Positions 23,815-32,556 of a stretch of DNA of 64,000 nt are shown one piece after another. Each line of letters opens with the position of its first letter. The stretch's first letter is position 1. The notes beneath the pieces are model-generated. The model made no database searches and was not told where the DNA came from. It saw nothing but the letters and a program-made list of their open reading frames with translations. The position numbers were made by a program, and so were the translations under genes. This stretch comes from Bacillota bacterium (GTDB taxonomy: Bacteria; Bacillota; Clostridia; Lachnospirales; Lachnospiraceae): contig JAEZGK010000081.1 of the NCBI GenBank assembly GCA_023437365.1, positions 95,165 through 159,164 on the forward strand, read 5' to 3'.

Positions 23815-25172
23815 ATTACACGAAGAAAGAAATGTCCGGGAGGGAGGCACTCAGAGTCAATCCCGCAAAGACCTGCCAGCCTGTTGGGGCTATGTATGCG
23901 GCTTTGGGTGTACACGAATGTATGCCTCATAGTCATGGCTCCCAAGGGTGCTGTGCATTTCACAGAATGTTTTTAACCAGACATTTTAAAGATCCGGCAA
24001 TGGCGTCCTCCAGTTCCTTTACAGAGGGCGCTTCTGTTTTTGGCGGAGGTACGAACTTAAAGACCGCGGCAAAGAATATCTTTGATCTCTACCAACCTAA
24101 GATCATTGCTGTACATACCACCTGTCTGTCAGAAACCATAGGCGATGATCTGAACGCCCTGATTCAGGGTATCGAAATTCCGGAAGGGAAATATATGGTG
24201 CATACCAATACTCCCAGCTATAAGGGCTCCCATATCACCGGCTTCAGTAATATGGTTGCCAGCTTCATCAGCTATTTGTCGGTATCCTCCGGGAAGAAAA
24301 ACGGTAAGCTGGCAATCCTTCCGGGCTTCGTCAATCCGGGAGATATGAGGGAATTAAAGCGAATTGCTGACAGTATGGGAATTGAATACACGATGCTGCC
24401 CGATACCAGTGGTGTCATGGATAGCCCGATGACCGGTAAATTCGAATTATACCCCAGAGGAGGTACGAAAGTCGAGGATATCATCACCCTTGGAGACGCT
24501 TCCCTGACTCTGGCAATGGGCAAGTTTACAAGTGAAGCACCAGCCGAGACCCTATCCAGAAAATGCGGAGTTCCTTATAAGCTGCTACCCTTGCCGATTG
24601 GTATTGGCAGAACTGATGAGTATCTTCTGGCGCTGCAGTCCTTCTCCAAACGTGAGGTTCCTTATAGCCTGGAGGAGGAAAGAGGACAGCTGGTGGATAT
24701 TCTGATTGATATCCATCCCTATACCTTTAATAAGAAGGTAGCAATCTTTGGAGACCCGGATACTGTGCTGGGACTGGCGGAGTTTGCCCTCGAGATGGGG
24801 ATGCTGCCGATGTATCTGCTTACCGGTACTCCGGGTGAGAGCTTCGAGAAAGCCGCAGATGAGCTATTTATGAAATTCGGTATTGAAGACGCCAAGGCAA
24901 AAGCCGGAGGTGATCTGTTTGAACTGCATCAATGGATTAAGGAGGAAGGCGTGGATCTTTTGATTGGCGGGACTCACGGAAAGTATATCGCCCGTGCCGA
25001 GGATATCCCGTTCGTACGCGCGGGGTTCCCGATCATTGATCGTTATATCCATTCCTATCTGCCCCTGGTGGGATATAAAGGTGCAATGCGGTTGGCGGAA
25101 CTCATTACTAATGCATTGATGGATCGCCAGGACAGAGACGCGGCAGAGGAAGACTTTGAGATGGTACTGTAG
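23808..25172 (+). CDS. nifK: Molybdenum-iron protein beta chain
   Basis: The 454-residue subunit is short like C. pasteurianum NifK, lacking the ~50-residue N-terminal extension of proteobacterial forms. P-cluster ligands are Cys23 (TCQPVGAMYA), Cys48 (HGSQGCC) and Cys106 (TTCLSETIGDD); the conserved HTNTPSYKGSHITG block is near residue 135. GGAGG within the nifD end precedes the ATG, and the two genes overlap by 7 nt, coupling alpha and beta synthesis. A hairpin-rich gap of 116 nt separates it from nifE. Confidence 0.96.
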   Translation: MLDYTKKEMSGREALRVNPAKTCQPVGAMYAALGVHECMPHSHGSQGCCAFHRMFLTRHFKDPAMASSSSFTEGASVFGGGTNLKTAAKNIFDLYQPKIIAVHTTCLSETIGDDLNALIQGIEIPEGKYMVHTNTPSYKGSHITGFSNMVASFISYLSVSSGKKNGKLAILPGFVNPGDMRELKRIADSMGIEYTMLPDTSGVMDSPMTGKFELYPRGGTKVEDIITLGDASLTLAMGKFTSEAPAETLSRKCGVPYKLLPLPIGIGRTDEYLLALQSFSKREVPYSLEEERGQLVDILIDIHPYTFNKKVAIFGDPDTVLGLAEFALEMGMLPMYLLTGTPGESFEKAADELFMKFGIEDAKAKAGGDLFELHQWIKEEGVDLLIGGTHGKYIARAEDIPFVRAGFPIIDRYIHSYLPLVGYKGAMRLAELITNALMDRQDRDAAEEDFEMVL

Positions 25173-25176
25173 TAAG

Positions 25177-25263
25177 TGTGAAGGAAAAACACCTTCACTT
25201 TCTCACATTTGCGCCCAACTTTGTCGGGCATGTTTCGAAGTGTGAATTAAAAAGTAAATTCAC
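25177..25263 (+). repeat. Two intercistronic hairpins between nifK and nifE
   Basis: Hairpin one (25177-25198) has stem GTGAAGG/CCTTCAC with a 7-nt A-rich loop. Its 22 nt match 33989-34010 on the minus strand with a single change. Hairpin two (25242-25263) has stem GTGAATT/AATTCAC. Neither has a T-run, so RNA processing or stability is more likely than termination. Confidence 0.65.
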
Positions 25264-25288
25264 TGTTATGACAAGATTGGAGGTAATA

Positions 25289-26659
25289 ATGGAAAACATC
25301 AGCGTATTAGAGGATAGAGCGGAATTTATTATACAAAAGCAGAACGGCTGCAAGGGAGATGGTCTGCAGTGTGACAGCAACAGCGTATCCGGCTCGGTCA
25401 GCCAGAGAGCTTGTGTCTATTGCGGTGCCAGAGTGGTCTTGAATCCGATCACTGATGCTTTTCATATTGTACATGGCCCGATCGGATGTGCCAGCTATAC
25501 CTGGGACATCCGAGGGAGCTTAAGCAGCGGTTCGGATTTATATCGTAACAGCTTCTCAACGGACCTGCAGGAAAAGGATGTTATCTTCGGAGGAGAGAAG
25601 AAATTGATGGCTGCTATCGAAGAAATTATGGAGAAACATCACCCTAAGCTGATCTTTGTCTATTCTACCTGTATCGTCGGAGTAATCGGAGATGATGTTG
25701 AGGCAGTCTGTAAGAAGCTATCCTTAAAGTATGGGGCAAGAATTATTCCTGTGAAATCTCCGGGGTTTTCAGGAACGAAGTCGGATGGTTATAGAATGGC
25801 GTGTAATGCAATCATGGAACTGATTGCACCACATAAACAGGAAAGAAGAAAAGGTATCAATATCCTGGGGGATTTTAACCTTGCCGGAGAGCTTTGGATT
25901 GTAAAGGACTATCTTAAGAGAATGGATATCCCGGTCATTGCAACGATAACCGGTGATTCTGATTATGATACCTTGCTTCAGGCACCTGCTGCTCAGTTGA
26001 ATATCGTCCAGTGTGCCGGCTCCAGCACCTATCTGGCAAATCGAATGGAAGAGGAGCTGGGAATTCCTTATATCAAGGTCAGTTTTTACGGAATAGAAGA
26101 TACAATGAGTTCACTAATCAGGATAGCAGAAGCATTAGGAAATGATTCGGCAAGACAGAAGGCGGTTAAGCTTTGCGAGACAGAATGCGGCAGACTACAG
26201 GAGTTTTTAGTCAAGTACCGGAAAAACCTTGAGGGAAAGAAAGCCGCGATCTATGTGGGCGGAGGGTTTAAAGCAATATCATTGATCAGACAATTTCGTT
26301 CTTTGGGGATGGAGACTGTGGTAGTGGGTACACAGACCGGGAAAAAAGAGGATTATGAAATCATTGAAGGTCTGGTAGATGATAATACCGTGATAATTGA
26401 TGATGCCAATCCGGCAGAATTGGAGAAGTTTATAAAGGAGAAGAAAGCAGATATCTTGGTCGGTGGAGTCAAGGAGAGACCGTTAGCTTATAAGCTGGGT
26501 GTGGCCTTCTGTGATCATAACCATGAAAGGAAGCACCCGCTGTGCGGCTTTGATGGAGTAGTGAATTTTACGAAAGAGATTAACAGCAGCATCAATCATC
26601 CTGTTTGGAACTATATAGAGAGGAGGCCGTCCTATGAAAGGAACCTTAGCGAATCTTAA
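25289..26659 (+). CDS. nifE: FeMo-cofactor scaffold protein NifE
   Basis: The 456-residue NifD-like protein is the alpha half of the NifEN scaffold on which the NifB product matures into FeMo-co. It has RACVYCGARVVLNPITDAFHIVHGPIGCASYTWDIRG, split across the normal cluster-binding positions at about residues 38-72. STCIVGVIGDDVEAV follows, then IVQCAGSSTYLANRMEEELGIPY, where His after the cofactor Cys of NifD is replaced. The ATG at 25289 (GGAGG 5 nt upstream) is chosen; an in-frame GTG at 25178 lies inside a hairpin and would add an unrelated extension. It overlaps nifN-B by 26 nt. Confidence 0.94.
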   Translation: MENISVLEDRAEFIIQKQNGCKGDGLQCDSNSVSGSVSQRACVYCGARVVLNPITDAFHIVHGPIGCASYTWDIRGSLSSGSDLYRNSFSTDLQEKDVIFGGEKKLMAAIEEIMEKHHPKLIFVYSTCIVGVIGDDVEAVCKKLSLKYGARIIPVKSPGFSGTKSDGYRMACNAIMELIAPHKQERRKGINILGDFNLAGELWIVKDYLKRMDIPVIATITGDSDYDTLLQAPAAQLNIVQCAGSSTYLANRMEEELGIPYIKVSFYGIEDTMSSLIRIAEALGNDSARQKAVKLCETECGRLQEFLVKYRKNLEGKKAAIYVGGGFKAISLIRQFRSLGMETVVVGTQTGKKEDYEIIEGLVDDNTVIIDDANPAELEKFIKEKKADILVGGVKERPLAYKLGVAFCDHNHERKHPLCGFDGVVNFTKEINSSINHPVWNYIERRPSYERNLSES

Positions 26660-29630
26660 TGTCAATCCCTGTAAAATGTGTATGCCCATGGGTGCAGTAA
26701 CCGCTCTCTACGGCATCAGGCGGTGTATGTCCCTCCTTCACGGTTCTCAGGGCTGCAGCACCTATATCCGTAGGCATATGGCAACTCATTATAATGAGCC
26801 GGTGGACATCGCTTCCTCTTCCCTCACGGAGGAGGGAACAGTCTACGGAGGAGAAAAAAATCTGACTCAGGGGTTATTAAATCTGATTAAGGTATACCGA
26901 CCGGAGGTTATCGGAGTGGCTACGACCTGTCTGGCTGAAACCATCGGCGAGGACATAAGAAGGATGATCCACAATTTTTATGAAAAGTATCCGGAGCATC
27001 GTGATATTACAATTATACCGGTATCCTCACCGGGATACGGCGGAACACAGTACGAGGGATATCTGGAAGCAATCTATCAGATTGTGAAGGCTGTTCCTAT
27101 GGTGACTACGCCAAATGACAGGGTCAATGTGATCACCGGTCAGCTATCTCCTGCGGATACCAGATATTTAAAGGAGCTTTTAGAGGAGTTTGGCATCGAC
27201 GCCATTCTGTTGCCCGATTTATCCGGCAACCTGGATGGTATTTATCAGGAGCACTATAACAGACTCCCGGAAACCGGAACAAAGCTTCAGGATATCTGCC
27301 AAATGGCCGGAGCAAAAGCAACCATAGAGGTAGGTTCGTTTTTATCCGAGACGAGGTCGGCGGGAGGATATCTTCAGGACACCTACGGAGTTCCATACTA
27401 CCGCTGCCCTCTCCCGATCGGTTTACGGGACAATGACGAGTTGCTGACAATTCTGCAAAAGGTATCCGGTAAGCCTGTACCCGAACGAATTGTCATGGAA
27501 CGCGGGAGATTTCTGGATGCTATGATTGACGGACATAAGTATAACGGCGAAGCGAAGGCAGTCATTTACGGAGAACCGGATTTCGTATACAGTGCGGTCA
27601 GACTTTGCTTGGAGAATGGGGTTATGCCTCTAGTCACAGCCACAGGTACGAAATGTGTGAAGCTGAAGGAACTGCTTCATGAGGAAATAGAAGCACTGGC
27701 AGACAGGTATTTTATCGATCAATTCGAAATTCTTGACGAGATTGATTTTCAGACCATCGAGCAATATGCCAAAGAGCTTCAGGCAAATCTTCTGATCGGT
27801 AATTCGGACGGAAGGAGAATTGCGGAAAAGCTTGGGATCAAGCTGGTACGACGGGGTTTCCCGATTCATGACAGGGTTGGCGGACAAAGACTTCGTTCCA
27901 TCGGGTATGAGGGTGCATTGACCTTTCTGGATGAAATCTCGAATTCCATCCTGGAGGTCAAGGAGGAAACCTTTCGAGATTATCTGTATCATAAGTATTT
28001 TAAAGATCAGAAGCAAAGCGAAGAGATAAAAGACAGAGAACTCGTAGAGATAAATGACAGAGAACTCGAAGAGATGAAAGAACTCGAAGAGATGAAAGAC
28101 AAAGAACTCGAAGAGAAAAAAGACAAAGAACTCGAAGAGATGAAAGACAAAGAACTCGTAGAGAAAACAGACAAAGAACTGGAAGAGAAGAAAGACAAAG
28201 AACTAGAAGAGATGAAAGACAAAGAACTCGAAGAGATGAAAGACAAAGAACTCGAAGAGAAAATAGACAAAGAACTCGAAGAGATAAAAGACAAAGAACT
28301 CGTAGATAAAATAGACAAAGAACTAGAAGAGAAGAAAGATAAAGAGAAGAAGGATAGAGAGAATAAAGTTGAAGATAAGGAGAATATAGATAAGAAAGAC
28401 GAGTCTAAAAATCTTGTAGGCTTTGGCAGCAGGGAATCAGGGAAAACCATAGAGGAGAAGACAACGACCCACCCCTGTTACAATTGTAAGGCACATAAGT
28501 ACTCACGGATACATCTCCCGATTGCTCCACACTGTAATATCAGCTGTAATTATTGCGTGAGGAAATACGACTGTCCCAATGAGAGCAGACCAGGGGTAAC
28601 GACCGGCATCCTGTCACCGGAGGAAGCACTTCAGAGGTTCTTGACAGCCAGAGAAAAGCTTTCCAACCTGACGGTAGTCGGAATTGCCGGGCCCGGAGAC
28701 GCACTTGCCAATTTTGAGGAGACGAGACGAACCTTGCAGCTAATCAGGGCAGTGGATTCAGAGATTACCTTCTGCCTGTCCACGAATGGCCTGCTACTGC
28801 CTAAGTATGCACAGGAGCTGGTAGCCTTGGGAGTATCCCATGTTACAGTAACGATGAATGCGGTAGATCCTGCCATAGGTGCGAGGATATACCGCCATAT
28901 TGATTACTTGGGTGTCCGATACCAGGGAGAAGTGGCGGCGGCAATCCTGATGACCAATCAATTCTCCGGTATTCAGATGTTGTCTGCCTATGGAATTATC
29001 TGTAAGGTCAATATCGTGATGATCAAAGGAATCAATGACCTGCACATTCCTGAGGTTGTGAAGAAGGTAAAGGAGTTGGGAGGAACGGTAACGAACATCA
29101 TGCCGATGATTCCTGTCAAGGGCGCAATTTTCGAGGATTTGGTCATGGTAACCGAACAGGAGCTGTTGGATATGAGGAAAGGCTGTAACACAATCATGGA
29201 ACAGATGTACCATTGCAGACAATGCAGAGCGGATGCAGCAGGGCCGCTCGGGGAAGATCGCTCCGGAGAGCTTGCAGCACAATCAGAGAAAATGCTCCAG
29301 GTAGCGGTAGCGACAAAAAGCGGCATGATGGTAGACCAACATTTCGGTCATGTCACGGAGTTCTATGTATACGAATATGTGAACGGCAATACGGTGTTCA
29401 AGGAGAAGAGAAGTGTAAGCCGCTATTGCAGCGGGACCTTGGAATGTGATACCAAGGAGGAGAACATGGAAACAATCATCCGTGCAATCTCTGACTGTAA
29501 TGCGGTGATAGCCATGAGAATAGGAGATGTGCCGAGGCAAAAACTAAAGCAAAGGGGAATCAAGGTATTTACAACGGTAGATAGGATTGAGACCTCTGTA
29601 AAGATAGCAGTCGCAGAATTAATACAATAA
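26634..29630 (+). CDS. nifN-B: NifN-NifB fusion with octapeptide-repeat linker and NifX-like tail
   Basis: The 998-residue fusion has four parts. Residues ~1-455 are NifN (PCKMCMPMGAV, HGSQGCSTYIRRH, TTCLAETIGED), the beta half of the cofactor scaffold. Residues ~463-600 are a charged linker with about 13 copies of an eight-residue unit like KDKELEEM. Residues ~612-875 are the radical SAM enzyme NifB, which makes NifB-co (CNISCNYC, the CX3CX2C cluster motif, near residue 633). Residues ~883-998 are a NifX/NafY-like cofactor-binding domain (DQHFGHVTEFYVYE). NifN-B fusions are known from C. pasteurianum; the long repeat linker is unusual. GAGGAGG precedes the ATG inside nifE. Confidence 0.93.
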   Translation: MKGTLANLNVNPCKMCMPMGAVTALYGIRRCMSLLHGSQGCSTYIRRHMATHYNEPVDIASSSLTEEGTVYGGEKNLTQGLLNLIKVYRPEVIGVATTCLAETIGEDIRRMIHNFYEKYPEHRDITIIPVSSPGYGGTQYEGYLEAIYQIVKAVPMVTTPNDRVNVITGQLSPADTRYLKELLEEFGIDAILLPDLSGNLDGIYQEHYNRLPETGTKLQDICQMAGAKATIEVGSFLSETRSAGGYLQDTYGVPYYRCPLPIGLRDNDELLTILQKVSGKPVPERIVMERGRFLDAMIDGHKYNGEAKAVIYGEPDFVYSAVRLCLENGVMPLVTATGTKCVKLKELLHEEIEALADRYFIDQFEILDEIDFQTIEQYAKELQANLLIGNSDGRRIAEKLGIKLVRRGFPIHDRVGGQRLRSIGYEGALTFLDEISNSILEVKEETFRDYLYHKYFKDQKQSEEIKDRELVEINDRELEEMKELEEMKDKELEEKKDKELEEMKDKELVEKTDKELEEKKDKELEEMKDKELEEMKDKELEEKIDKELEEIKDKELVDKIDKELEEKKDKEKKDRENKVEDKENIDKKDESKNLVGFGSRESGKTIEEKTTTHPCYNCKAHKYSRIHLPIAPHCNISCNYCVRKYDCPNESRPGVTTGILSPEEALQRFLTAREKLSNLTVVGIAGPGDALANFEETRRTLQLIRAVDSEITFCLSTNGLLLPKYAQELVALGVSHVTVTMNAVDPAIGARIYRHIDYLGVRYQGEVAAAILMTNQFSGIQMLSAYGIICKVNIVMIKGINDLHIPEVVKKVKELGGTVTNIMPMIPVKGAIFEDLVMVTEQELLDMRKGCNTIMEQMYHCRQCRADAAGPLGEDRSGELAAQSEKMLQVAVATKSGMMVDQHFGHVTEFYVYEYVNGNTVFKEKRSVSRYCSGTLECDTKEENMETIIRAISDCNAVIAMRIGDVPRQKLKQRGIKVFTTVDRIETSVKIAVAELIQ
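28018..28370 (+). repeat. 24-bp in-frame tandem repeats in nifN-B
   Basis: About 13 units of 24 bp encode K-[DI]-[KR]-E-L-[EV]-E-[MKI]. One unit has lost 6 bp and still keeps frame (MKELEE). Copy number could change without breaking the fusion. The run then decays into KDKEKKDRENKVEDKEN. Confidence 0.9.
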
Positions 29631-29656
29631 CGCATTCGACAGGAGAGAGGTTAATT

Positions 29657-29965
29657 ATGGTTAAAATCAATAAGCATATTTTCGTATGTACCAGCTGTAG
29701 AGTGAATGGACAGCAGAAGGGGTTATGCTATTCCAAGGATTCCGTGGATCTTGTCACGAAATTCATGGAGGTGATAGAGGATTTGGATTTGTCATCAGAG
29801 GTGATGATTACGAATACAGGATGCTTCGGGATCTGTGATAAAGGACCGATTGCGGTGATCTATCCGGAGGGAGTCTGGTACGGTAATCTGACGGAGGACG
29901 ACATAGAGAAGATTGTCTGCCAGCATATCATCAATGGACTCCCGGTGGAAGAGCTGCAGATATAG
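29657..29965 (+). CDS. Thioredoxin-like [2Fe-2S] ferredoxin
   Basis: The 102-residue protein closely matches the [2Fe-2S] ferredoxin encoded with the C. pasteurianum nif genes. It starts HIFVCTSCRVNGQQKGLCY, with Cys11, Cys14 and Cys24, and continues TNTGCFGICDKGPIAVIYPEGVWYGNL, with Cys56 and Cys60 as further ligands. The fold is thioredoxin-like. The C. pasteurianum protein interacts with the MoFe protein; its exact duty is unsettled (electron donor or assembly aid). GGAGAGAGG lies upstream of the ATG. It sits between nifN-B and nifV(omega). Confidence 0.92.
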   Translation: MVKINKHIFVCTSCRVNGQQKGLCYSKDSVDLVTKFMEVIEDLDLSSEVMITNTGCFGICDKGPIAVIYPEGVWYGNLTEDDIEKIVCQHIINGLPVEELQI

Positions 29966-30039
29966 AGGACCAGTAGATATCGTACAGTCATCGCTATCAA
30001 GCCACCGTAGATATCGAACAGAGGCAGGGAGGTTTTTCT

Positions 30040-31020
30040 ATGCTACAGATTATAGATAATTCCTTAATAATACCAATGGATGCTTATCATGATAGGGATA
30101 TTTTATACCGCTATTGTGAGCTGCTGTTCATCATTGGTGTGGATACGGTAGAGCTTCCGGTAAGGGTAGTGGAATGGATGGGGAAGCTTCCTGAGGGTAG
30201 ATACCTACTTCATGTGACCGGCGACGAACAAGTACGGCAATATCCGGGGTTTTATCGCTACATCAGCCATCAGCCATTAAATTGCGAGAATGCGGTTCTG
30301 GAAATCCAATTAAATGATATCAGGGAGATGATCCGCCTGAAAACTTACCGGGACCAGAAGGAGGTTCGGATACGTGGATTGGATGATCTGATATGCCATT
30401 CTTATGAAAAGCTGATACCGGAAATGCTTCATTATTTACCTCAAACAAAAATAATATTCTGCCCGGAGAACACATATGGCTGTGCCTGTGCACTTGCTCT
30501 TTTATGGTTGACCGAATATGGAAAGGATATCACGGCCAGCTTTGTCGGTGTGATGAATAATGCACCTACGGAAGAGCTTTTAATGGCCCTCCGAGTCAAT
30601 ATCAGACACAAGCCGAATCGGGATATGACTGTCTTACCTGAACTGGCCGAACTATATGAGAAAATGACCGGTAAAAGGATCGGTAACCGGAAACCAATCC
30701 TAGGCAGAAATATTTTTAAAGTGGAGGCGGGAATCCATGCAGATGGCATTCATAAGAATCCTGTCACCTATGAAGCTTATCTACCGAATTCTGTCGGAGG
30801 AAGCTTCGAGCTTGTGATCGGAAAGCATTCCGGTTCAAGGGCTGTCAAGATGAAGCTGGAGCAGCTGAATATTCCGATACCTAAGGATGAAGTTATAGAA
30901 GAGCTTTTGAAGCAGGTAAAGAGTATTTGTACTCAGAACAGAAAAAGCTTAAATGACCAAGAATTTAGAGGCCTTCTGATGGAGGTGATGGCAGATGAAG
31001 GAAATGAAGTATATCGTTGA
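30040..31020 (+). CDS. nifV-omega: Homocitrate synthase, omega subunit (C-terminal half of NifV)
   Basis: The 326-residue protein corresponds to the C-terminal part of homocitrate synthase. It has a diverged barrel-like first half and conserved VEAGIHADGIHKNPVTYEAYLP and VIGKHSGSRAVKMKLEQLNI near residues 228-275, with the paired metal/active-site histidine region. The catalytic DxTLRDGEQ motif is absent and is supplied by the next gene. C. pasteurianum has the same split into nifV-omega and nifV-alpha. Homocitrate is the organic ligand of FeMo-co. GGGAGG precedes the ATG. It overlaps nifV-alpha by 26 nt. Confidence 0.9.
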   Translation: MLQIIDNSLIIPMDAYHDRDILYRYCELLFIIGVDTVELPVRVVEWMGKLPEGRYLLHVTGDEQVRQYPGFYRYISHQPLNCENAVLEIQLNDIREMIRLKTYRDQKEVRIRGLDDLICHSYEKLIPEMLHYLPQTKIIFCPENTYGCACALALLWLTEYGKDITASFVGVMNNAPTEELLMALRVNIRHKPNRDMTVLPELAELYEKMTGKRIGNRKPILGRNIFKVEAGIHADGIHKNPVTYEAYLPNSVGGSFELVIGKHSGSRAVKMKLEQLNIPIPKDEVIEELLKQVKSICTQNRKSLNDQEFRGLLMEVMADEGNEVYR

Positions 31021-31801
31021 TACCACTCTTAGAGATGGTGAGCAAAGTCCCGGAATTGCACTGGGTGCAGAAGATAAATTAATGATTGCGAAGCTGTTGG
31101 ATCAAATCGGGGTTTCTGAGATCGAGGCGGGGGTACCGGTCATAAGTCAGTCTGAGGAGGAAGGAATACGTAGGATCGTAGAAATGAAAAGAAGTGCTAA
31201 AATCTCTGTCTGGAGCCGGATGAATGTTCAGGATGTGAAGCGCTCGGTGGCTTGCCGGCCCGATATCCTTCACATCGGTGCACCGGTCTCCTACGTACAG
31301 ATCTACAGTAAGCTGAAGAAAAACAAAGGATGGGTGGTGCGCAGCATCCTAGAATGCGTCGATATTGCGAAAAGCCATAACACTGATGTCACGGTCGGAC
31401 TAGAGGATGCCTCCCGATCTGATATCGGTTTTCTTCTTTATTTGATCAAGGAGCTTCAGCATGCCGGTGTAGCTATGGCCCGGATTGCTGATACCGTGGG
31501 TGTCCTGACCCCTGCCCGTACAAAGGAATTGGTGGGGGCGATCAAAGAATACTCTGATATTAAGCTTGAGATGCATGTACACAATGATCTTGGTATGGCA
31601 GTCGCTAATTCCATCGTAGGTGCGAAGGCCGGTGCGGATTATATAGATTGCACCTTATTTGGCATCGGTGAAAGAGCAGGGAACTGTAATCTTCATGATT
31701 TTGTAAGCTCCTCGGAAGGAATATTCCAGTTTGCTATGACTAAGAAGCAGATTAGGTCGGTAGAACAGCAGGTCTTCGGGCAATTGCGAGGAACTTTATA
31801 A
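30995..31801 (+). CDS. nifV-alpha: Homocitrate synthase, alpha subunit (N-terminal catalytic half of NifV)
   Basis: The 268-residue TIM-barrel half of homocitrate synthase begins YIVDTTLRDGEQSPGIAL (catalytic Arg/Asp). Further on are VGLEDASRSD and MHVHNDLGMAVANSIVGAKAGADYIDCTLFGIGERAGNCNLHD, split over the metal-binding His-x-His and GxGERxGN motifs (about residues 195-235). It lacks the C-terminal domain, which is the separate omega subunit upstream. The order omega then alpha matches C. pasteurianum. GGAGGTGATGGCAG precedes the ATG inside the omega gene. It is the last recognisable nif gene of the run. Confidence 0.93.
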   Translation: MKEMKYIVDTTLRDGEQSPGIALGAEDKLMIAKLLDQIGVSEIEAGVPVISQSEEEGIRRIVEMKRSAKISVWSRMNVQDVKRSVACRPDILHIGAPVSYVQIYSKLKKNKGWVVRSILECVDIAKSHNTDVTVGLEDASRSDIGFLLYLIKELQHAGVAMARIADTVGVLTPARTKELVGAIKEYSDIKLEMHVHNDLGMAVANSIVGAKAGADYIDCTLFGIGERAGNCNLHDFVSSSEGIFQFAMTKKQIRSVEQQVFGQLRGTL

Positions 31802-31909
31802 AATGTAATAGTATCGCTTGATTATGGTTATCTGTTGCCGAGAAATTTTGGAAATTGTCTGAAAGGTGCCTGTCAGAAATACAAATATACTTAAAAAATC
31901 AAAAAATAC

Positions 31910-31938
31910 TTGCTGTACCAGTACAATTACATTATAAT
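31910..31938 (+). promoter_or_regulatory. Promoter with palindrome in the spacer, upstream of carbonic anhydrase gene
   Basis: TTGCTG (31910-31915) and TATAAT (31933-31938) are 17 nt apart. A short inverted repeat, TGTAC-CA-GTACA (31914-31925), fills the spacer and could bind a regulator. Transcription would start near 31945. Confidence 0.65.
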
Positions 31939-31976
31939 GATTGACATATTGTATCTATAGAAGGGTAAGAAGGAAT

Positions 31977-32552
31977 ATGTCAAAAAATACTACAAAAAAT
32001 ACAACAAAAAATGAACTAGTAATGATAAACAGCATAACAGATCTCTATCCTAAGTACAGGGATACGCCGATTGAACAGTTGTTTCGTTACCATAACTTGA
32101 ATGAACCCTTTGATCTCTGTACCAAAGCAAGTCTACTCGTGGGTATGTGTATGGATAATCGAAAACAGCTGAGGATACCGAATAACTACGCATATATTAT
32201 ACGTACCGGCGGAGGGAATCTGCGGTACAATGAGTTTAAGATTTCCTATGCAATCGCATTAGGAGATGTGAAATGTATCGCATTAATTGGTCATAATCAT
32301 TGCGGAATGGTGAATCTTATTTCGAAGAAGCAGGATTTTATTCAGGGTATGGTTAAGAATGCCGGTTGGAATGAAAAACAGGCAGAGGAACATTTCAGAA
32401 GCTTCGCACCGATGTTTGAGATTGAGAATGAGATAGGTTTTCTGAACTCAGAGGTTAAGAGACTGAGGGAAAAGTACCCAAGAATCCTTATTGCGCCGCT
32501 ATTTTATAATATTGAGGATAACCTTTTGTATCTGATGGAGGAGGATCGGTAG
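31977..32552 (+). CDS. Beta-class carbonic anhydrase-like protein
   Basis: The 191-residue protein has the beta-carbonic anhydrase zinc and catalytic motifs CMDNR (CxDxR) and GHNHCGM (HxxC), with IIRTGGGN between them. The mature length is close to the family's ~190-220. It interconverts CO2 and bicarbonate in the cytoplasm. The ATG at 31977 has AGAAGGA just upstream; a TTG at 31941 lies within the promoter start region and is unlikely. It has its own promoter, so co-transcription with nif is not required. It ends 4 nt before the convergent kinase gene. Confidence 0.85.
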   Translation: MSKNTTKNTTKNELVMINSITDLYPKYRDTPIEQLFRYHNLNEPFDLCTKASLLVGMCMDNRKQLRIPNNYAYIIRTGGGNLRYNEFKISYAIALGDVKCIALIGHNHCGMVNLISKKQDFIQGMVKNAGWNEKQAEEHFRSFAPMFEIENEIGFLNSEVKRLREKYPRILIAPLFYNIEDNLLYLMEEDR

Positions 32553-32556
32553 CACT

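Noticed and set aside
22216..25172. Alternative (vanadium or iron-only) nitrogenase
   Set aside because: No delta-subunit gene is present, and the NifD/NifK features, the modABC neighbour and nifEN-B-V all indicate the Mo enzyme.
25178..25288. N-terminal extension of NifE from a GTG at 25178
   Set aside because: The stretch forms hairpins, has no ribosome site for that GTG, and does not resemble NifE; the ATG at 25289 has GGAGG.
28007..28450. Long minus-strand ORF rich in serine and leucine opposite the nifN-B linker
   Set aside because: It is the complement of the 24-bp repeat in nifN-B; its low complexity follows from the repeat and it has no ribosome site or family match.
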